Shown: one piece after another, positions 58,069 through 64,000 of the stretch
Layout: every line of letters starts with the position of its first letter
How positions within the stretch are numbered: the first letter of the stretch is position 1
Source: Neodiprion pinetum
Lineage: Eukaryota; Arthropoda; Insecta; Hymenoptera; Diprionidae
NCBI RefSeq assembly: GCF_021155775.2
Contig: NC_060236.1
Location: 29,526,238 to 29,590,237 of the forward strand
Length of the DNA: 64,000 nucleotides
Direction: 5' to 3'
Notes under the pieces: model-generated
Databases searched by the model: none
Told to the model about the DNA's origin: nothing
Seen by the model: the letters and a program-made list of their open reading frames with translations, nothing else
Position numbers and translations under genes: made by a program

Positions 58069-61000
58069 TCAAGATTTAACACTTAAGATTATTTGTAAAT
58101 CGTCGGGTAGAGTGTAGATAATGTCGTTTATTCGCTCGTTCAGCTTTTCCTGGACTGAATGACTTATTGGTACGTCGTCTTCGTAGCTTTTATCAAGCTT
58201 TTGACGAATCCTCAATATCATGTCAACCACCTCGACTTCTTGTTTACCCTGTACCCATGTTTTCAAGTCCTAGAAACATGTGAGAAACTTGTCAATAAGA
58301 AATTTCGTCAACGGGAATTTTTGTAATCTATATTTTAAACTGTTTCCACAAACAATATTATTTAGAAGAGTCATCATCTCACCGCTTCAGATAAGGCTTC
58401 CAATTGTATAGCTTGCAGCTTCTGCGTTAGCTCCGTGTACCTGGTGTGAAACCAACCCGAAAAATTGGGCGATCTAAAAAACCGGCGGTACAACCCAACC
58501 CAATCACCCTTAATTCCTGTTGTCAATTGGGGTCCTGCACTGCTCAATGTCGCCAAAAAATCGTCAGGATTAAACAGTTGAGGTATCGGCGTAGCCTGAG
58601 GAAGGTAATAAATCAATTCTGAAGGTTTCTTTCTTCAACTGTGCAAATAAATGAAGTGGATATTGAACAAATAACGGTGCAAGGAAAGAACTGAAACCTT
58701 TGATGTTACAAATAAGTATATACCACCTCACTTTGAAGGGGGATATGTTTTTTTGCAAAGGCATGAGACTCGCTATGTATCTCTCCAAGGGGATCATGAA
58801 ACTCTCAGTCAGTTCCAGGAGATGTCTTCTGAGAAGGGCTGTTTGTACCTCTCCAGGCCTCTTGGTCTGAATTCCTCTTAGCAATTTCTTCAAAATGGCC
58901 TTGTCTTTTTGTAAAAATGGTTTGTACTGGGTGTACACGCCCGGTTTTGAGTCCAAAACTTTAAGATTTTCAGATTTTTTAATCCTGTATTTTTGGTTTT
59001 CTGAAGAGAAGTTACATACGATAAGTTTGTTACGAAATTTAAATACAATTTCAATTTATGGTCTATCATAAACATCTTGTCGCTATTTGTCAGACGTAGC
59101 TGGTAATTTATGACACTTACCTACATTTGAACCATTCGTTATTCTAATTATATGAGGCCAATGTTGCAGGGTTTTAGCAAAAAATGGATTTGTTACTCCC
59201 AAAATAACGGCTGGCGGTGACGGAGCATCAGTTGTATATTCTTTGAACTCTGAATCATGGATAGTAAAGTAGGGACGATGATCGGCACAGTACTTCAATG
59301 GCGCTATTGTTCTGCAGAAAATTACAAATTTAAATAGATATATTGATGACAGGCTAGAGACAATCTTAACGAGAATTACTGTATTACCCCGAGTATAAAT
59401 CAGTCCTGAATATAAGTCAAGCCCCAAATCTTCAACTTCTTTCCAGGAACTCCTTTTAGGAACCAAACATAAGTCGAAGTTTATGATAAGTTACCATCAC
59501 AGAAGTAGGTATATTTATTTTTACTATTGCCTTTTTTCACATATTTATCAATAAAGCAAATTTCCAAACATGTCCTAGATGTAATTGGATTCCACGTATA
59601 AGTCGAGTACGAATTTTGATGGCAATATCGGCGACAAAAAACCTTGACTTATACTCTGGCTAATACGGTATTTGATTTTTTAAACAAGTGGTAAATACTA
59701 ACGCAGTTAGAGCTTGAACCATTTCTGCACAAGTAGTCGGTGAGCTGGCCATAACGACTATTGGTTCACCGAGAAGTGCTAATTCCCACAGTAAATGTAC
59801 ATGACTAACAACGCTGGCTAAGCTCCTGAACATGTCTCCCTCGTAGGCAGAAGTTAGAACAATCTTCCGCAAGGAATGTTTTTTCGTTGTGTGGTCGAGT
59901 GCAGCTACCGTCGGCACAGTTGCTTTGTAATTTTGATTTGGAATGTACGTCTGCAAAAAAACAGACAAAAACAAAATTAATTTTACACTTCTAACTGTTT
60001 GTTGACTTTTTGAAAATTCTGTGTAACTTTAAGAAAAATGATGGAACTAGAAGTAAATGAAGTCTGATCGCAAAAATTTCAGACGATAACAGTATTAACA
60101 AATTATAGAAAATTCATCATTGGCATCACCTGGAAGAGAACATTCATCAGTATAAGATGAAGTATTTGGCCTGGAACAGGCGGTGGCCATCGATCAATTT
60201 CTCTACTAACAGCTTCCATGACTGACATGCCAGACTCAAAAAATTCTGGAGCTATAAGGGCGCAGATCTCACTGAACAGATTCACTAGTGGTAGTTTTGT
60301 TATAATCACTATACTCTGAAAATGAATATTTATCAGTCAAATGAGGAATTACACTAGAAGTTAATTATATACCTATAACTTCGAAGATTCATTTTTAGAA
60401 ACCATTGATATATTTAAATCAACTGCAAATTGTACTTAATTTATCGAGTAATTGATCCTGTTTTTTGAAATTATGGTTAATCAACCTTTTGAAAATATCC
60501 TCTAGGCAACGTCTTGTCCTTGACCTGTCTGAAGTACACGTATCCCCAGTAGTAATCTCTGTCTGACTGCACAAAGACTGGACACTTTCTGTCGTACTCT
60601 TTTAAAGATTGAGTATTGTGAGTCGTTTTTCCATTCTGCCTAATTCTGACATGGTACTGCGTGTCTCCCATGCAGCCAGAATTGGAATCTGGAAACGCCA
60701 GGTAGCAGATGTTTGATCTTTCTTGCTCCGTTAATTTTACATGACTTGGATAAACAAGCTGAAATTAAATAAGAAAAAGTCAACGAGGTTAACATTTTCA
60801 ATAGAATGAGAATTTATTTCTCATAGAGTTAATTAAGCAGTTTGAAAAATTGTTGGCTCAATCAAGCTTAAAAATTCAATATCGTAATTTGAAGTGTTGT
60901 ATTTTAGGAAAATACAAGATGGTGTGATGAATATTCTTTTTAAAAATTAAGCTTTTCATTGTGTGTAGTGGGAATAATTTCCACTAATGTAATCTGAACT

Positions 61001-61542
61001 AATTTATTCACTCTACATATGAACATATTGAAAAAAGAATTTTATCTTAAAACTCGTTGAAGTTGAAACGAGAGAAATTTATTTCTAATTACACGATTGT
61101 TCACATTAGTCAATTTTTGCTTCACACTGTGGTAATCATTCCAACATGTGTATAATTTTTGTGCAGATGTTCTCTGTTCGTTTGGTGAATGTAAAGTAAA
61201 TAAGCCGAATAGCACAGGTTCAAATTTGGGTAATTCTCGGTTCGGTGAATCATTTGGATTTTAATGTGACAATGAATCAAAGTGAATTAACTATGAGAGA
61301 GAAAATAAAGTAACTGGCCGAGATTATTTCTCTGACTTGAAAATTCAATTGATATGTATATGTTTGGATCAGTTTACCTCTATGGCTTGACCGAGTTCGA
61401 GATCGAATGTAACAACACATATGCAGTGGACCCAGTTGCTGAATCTTTCCCATTTTTTTCTAGAAATTTTCAAATCCTCAATGAGCGTTTCGTCATTGAC
61501 TGTAGTTTCGTTTATCGCCGAGCAAGATGCCAGGTCCGACAT
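58069..61542 (-). CDS. DENND6: DENN domain-containing protein 6 (FAM116)
   Basis: DENND6 proteins are DENN-type exchange factors for Rab GTPases (Rab14 in mammals) on endocytic recycling membranes. Eight exons (61542-61378, 60758-60486, 60315-60130, 59950-59703, 59311-59121, 59000-58732, 58595-58383, 58269-58069) join to 581 residues, close to the family. Conserved stretches are WVHCICVVTFDLELGQAIE, NICYLAFPDSNSGCMGDTQ, YWGYVYFRQVKDKTLPRGYF, LLWELALLGEPIVVMA, PYFTIHDSEFKEYTT, ILGVTNPFFAKTLQHWPHI, ESFMIPLERYIASLMPLQK and IKGDWVGLYRRFFRSPNF. Exon 6 is taken to start at 59000 because only that acceptor keeps the conserved LDSKPGVYT frame. It is divergent from PSMD2. Paralogs A and B of vertebrates cannot be told apart here. 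Confidence 0.94.
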
Positions 61543-62736
61543 AATTCTGTGTTCGTTGTTTTCTATTTACTTTTCATCAGCCGAGAGATACGCAGATCGT
61601 AACCACATGCACGCGACGACATCTTGCCTTTCATCTGTTCATTTCATTTGACAGCACAGACGGAACCACCTTCCCGCACCTCAAATCTCTCTGGTTCTTT
61701 TAATTAATTAATAGTCATTACGTAACGACTTGTTTATACACAGATTTCGCACAGCACTCTTGTCAGCTTATTAATATTTAATATCCATAGTTTGTTCTCC
61801 ATTCAATTTGTATACATACGCAACTCTGTTTTCGTTTTAACACGCGAGGTCGGAGTACTGCGGAAACGTTTTGCACAAAAAAAAAAAACAAGTCAAAACT
61901 AACGGTACAAATAACCTCAAATACAGACCTCTGCGATTGGCTCGGTGTCCGACATTCGAGATCCTCCAATTAGTGTTCGCCGCTTTGCTTATATACAGGA
62001 CTCGACTTAAAAATTTTTATTTTTTTTTATTACCTTCAAGAATGAAATATCAGTAATTGTTATAATTAACAATTGTAACATCGATCATATTCAAATTCAT
62101 TTTTGCATAGATTGCGTGAGTTAGGTATGTGTTAAATCAGACATTATTTTGTATGGAGTTCGATCAGGGTTCGCATCCTGTAGCCGATCCATGTTTTTTC
62201 AACTTGTTTTTAGAAAATATATCCCCATTTTTCAATAAAAAAAAACACTCAATAAATATTACTAATCGTTAATATTAATATGCTGAAAGGCACTGTAAGT
62301 AAAAAATAATTTAATTTTTCGTGCAAGACATTTTTTTCGTATAGCGGTGCTGACGTGCGGATTCATTTTTATATGGGCGGAACTCGAGATAACCCCACCG
62401 TAATTTTATAAATTTTTCTGTAAAAAAACACCACCAAACCATCAAATTTTTTGTGGCATAATTGGATGTGGTGTAATTTTGTGTAGAATAAAACATCACG
62501 GTCAATGATTTTGTATTGTATCGGCCGTATAAATATTTTGAATTATGCGGGTTATAATTTTTTTCCGCCAGATACCGCTGAGGTCGGCAAAGTGACTCGC
62601 AAATCGTTCTCATCACCACGGCAGTCTTTCACCTAACCAAGGAAGTTTTGACGGATTGCCGAATATCTTGAAGCTGAATATCACCTGCTCCGATATCGAA
62701 TATCAAATTAACTAAAAAGACGTAATAATTAGAAAT
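61543..62736. promoter_or_regulatory. Divergent DENND6/PSMD2 upstream region
   Basis: This 1.19-kb AT-rich interval lies between divergent start codons and should contain both promoters and 5' UTRs. No motif is confidently assigned; a TTATATA-like stretch occurs near 61,988. Small open frames here look accidental. Confidence 0.5.
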
Positions 62737-64000
62737 ATGCCAGAGGCAACAAAAGTTGAGGCGAAACCATCAAAGGAGGTGAAGAATGGTAAAGAAGAGG
62801 AGAAAAATGATTTGGTAAGTAGATATTATAACCAATTGCTGGCTAACCATTTCGCCTGTTGTACTAAAAATATTAAACCAACTCTGACCGGTGACTTGCA
62901 CCTTCGTTTTCGTTCGTTCTGCCGCGATTGTCTTCGATGATAAATATAATTCAGTGTTACTCTCGCATCTTCATACCCATTAATTTTTCGCAATCAATAA
63001 CAATGAAACCCAACTGGGATTTGCCAACTTCATTCCACAAAAAGAATCTTTTTTTAGCTGTGTTCAACCTTTCAGTAAAACTAGAAAAAAAGAAATGAAA
63101 AATCCGAATGTATAAAAACCTCACTCATCATTAATGGTTACTTTGTTTTCACACAGTCAGAAGAAGACAAGCTGCTTCAGGAGGAGTTGGGCAACCTAGT
63201 CGAAAGGCTGCAAGATTCGAACACATCTTTGTACTTCTCGGCATTAGAACTACTCCGTTCTCAAATACGTGCGTCAACAACGTCAATGACGAGCGTGCCA
63301 AAGCCATTGAAATTTATGCGACCTCACTACGATACAATGAAGGTGGTATATGAAAAGATAAATGACCCGAAAACCAAGGAGCTCTGTTCAGATGTCATAT
63401 CTGTCCTAGCGATGAGTATGGGAGAGGGAAGGGAATGTCTCAAGTACCGCTTGACTGGTTCAGCGTTAGAAATCGGGGAATGGGGACACGAGTACGTCAG
63501 ACATTTGTCAGGCGAGATTGCAGGAGAGTGGGATCAAGTAACCGGCGATGACGCCGAAGTGATCAGGAAAAAACTGGTAGACTTGGCACGTGAAATTGTC
63601 CCCTACAACATGGCTCACAATGCCGAAGCCGAGGCATGTGACTTACTCATGGAAATCGAACGGCTCGATTTGCTTGATCAGTATGTTGACGAGAGTGCTT
63701 ACCCAAGGGTTTGCCTATACCTCACCAGCTGCGTACCTTACGTTGCTGATCCAGAAAATAGTACACTCCTTCACGCTGCCCTCAAGCTCTTCAGGAAGTT
63801 TGGCCAGTATCCGCAAGCTCTCAGGCTCGCCATGCAGCTCAATGACTTGACATTGATAGAGGATATTTTTACTTCATGCAAGGATTTGTAAGTTATATCC
63901 AGTCCTAATTTTTTGAGAAATGTATTTTTTAACCTAGTTATTATAGCACTGAAATTTTTAGAAAAATTTTTACACCAGAGCTGTTCAAACGGTAATGAAG
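62737..64000 (+). CDS. PSMD2: 26S proteasome regulatory subunit RPN1/PSMD2 (5' part)
   Basis: Rpn1 is the large non-ATPase scaffold of the 19S base that docks ubiquitin receptors, shuttle factors and a deubiquitinase. The window holds exon 1 (62737-62814), exon 2 (63157-63887) and the start of exon 3 (63979 to the edge), about 277 residues of the usual ~900. The N-terminus is Lys/Glu-rich (PSKEVKNGKEEEK). Family stretches are SSLYFSALE-like NTSLYFSALELLRSQI, VPKPLKFMRPHY, SDVISVLAMSMG, GEWGHEYVRHLSGEI and LRLAMQLNDLTLIEDIF. The exon 2-3 junction restores CKDLAVQ. The PC repeats lie beyond the window. Confidence 0.95.

Noticed and set aside
62157..62196. tRNA T-arm-like string AGGGTTCGCATCCT
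   Set aside because: No matching acceptor stem, D-arm or anticodon arm could be folded in the preceding 75 bases.

Overview
This is an AT-rich eukaryotic (animal) genomic window. Genes are split by mostly short GT-AG introns, there are no operons, and every recognised protein is insect-like. AGGTTAGG-type motifs and the general gene style would fit Hymenoptera (sawfly, bee or wasp), but that placement is inference; 'insect' is the firmer call. I rebuilt exons by hand from splice motifs, reading frame and protein-family continuity, so boundaries may be off by a few bases.

Layout. 1-1.9 kb: one possible partial exon and noncoding DNA. 1.9-7.4 kb (-): SMC6, 18 exons. 8.8-10.9 kb (+): Crk adaptor. 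13.9-16.8 kb (-): AMPK alpha. 19.8-24.8 kb (+): mitochondrial carnitine/acylcarnitine carrier (colt/SLC25A20); its large third intron holds a complete six-exon leucine-rich-repeat secreted protein gene on the opposite strand. 25.8-28.3 kb (-): WASH complex subunit 1, divergent from 29.2-33.4 kb (+): Drp1. 34.9-37.4 kb (-): SMYD4-like protein. 37.2-48.1 kb: a tandem duplication of a 5.3-5.5 kb unit carrying the 5' end of the SMYD4-like gene and a small Gly/Asp/Cys-rich protein with a C-terminal membrane anchor; the second SMYD4-like copy is a truncated relic, while both small-protein copies are open. Different transposon-like insertions sit in each copy. 49.4-51.3 kb (+): V-ATPase c'' proteolipid subunit. 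52.9-55.8 kb (-): CPT2. 58.1-61.5 kb (-): DENND6 (FAM116). 62.7 kb to the end (+): PSMD2/Rpn1, cut by the window edge.

How the genes relate. Most are unrelated housekeeping genes. Two successive steps of mitochondrial long-chain fatty-acid import, the carnitine/acylcarnitine carrier and CPT2, lie about 30 kb apart, in the same window as the AMPK catalytic subunit (which controls this pathway) and Drp1 (mitochondrial fission). This may be coincidence.

Most unusual material: the 37-48 kb tandem duplication with its unrecognised membrane-anchored protein pair, a nearly perfectly palindromic ~128-bp mobile element present three times (two copies have target duplications and empty sites in the sister copy), several other inverted-repeat elements, the nested LRR gene, and a GC-AG intron in AMPK alpha.
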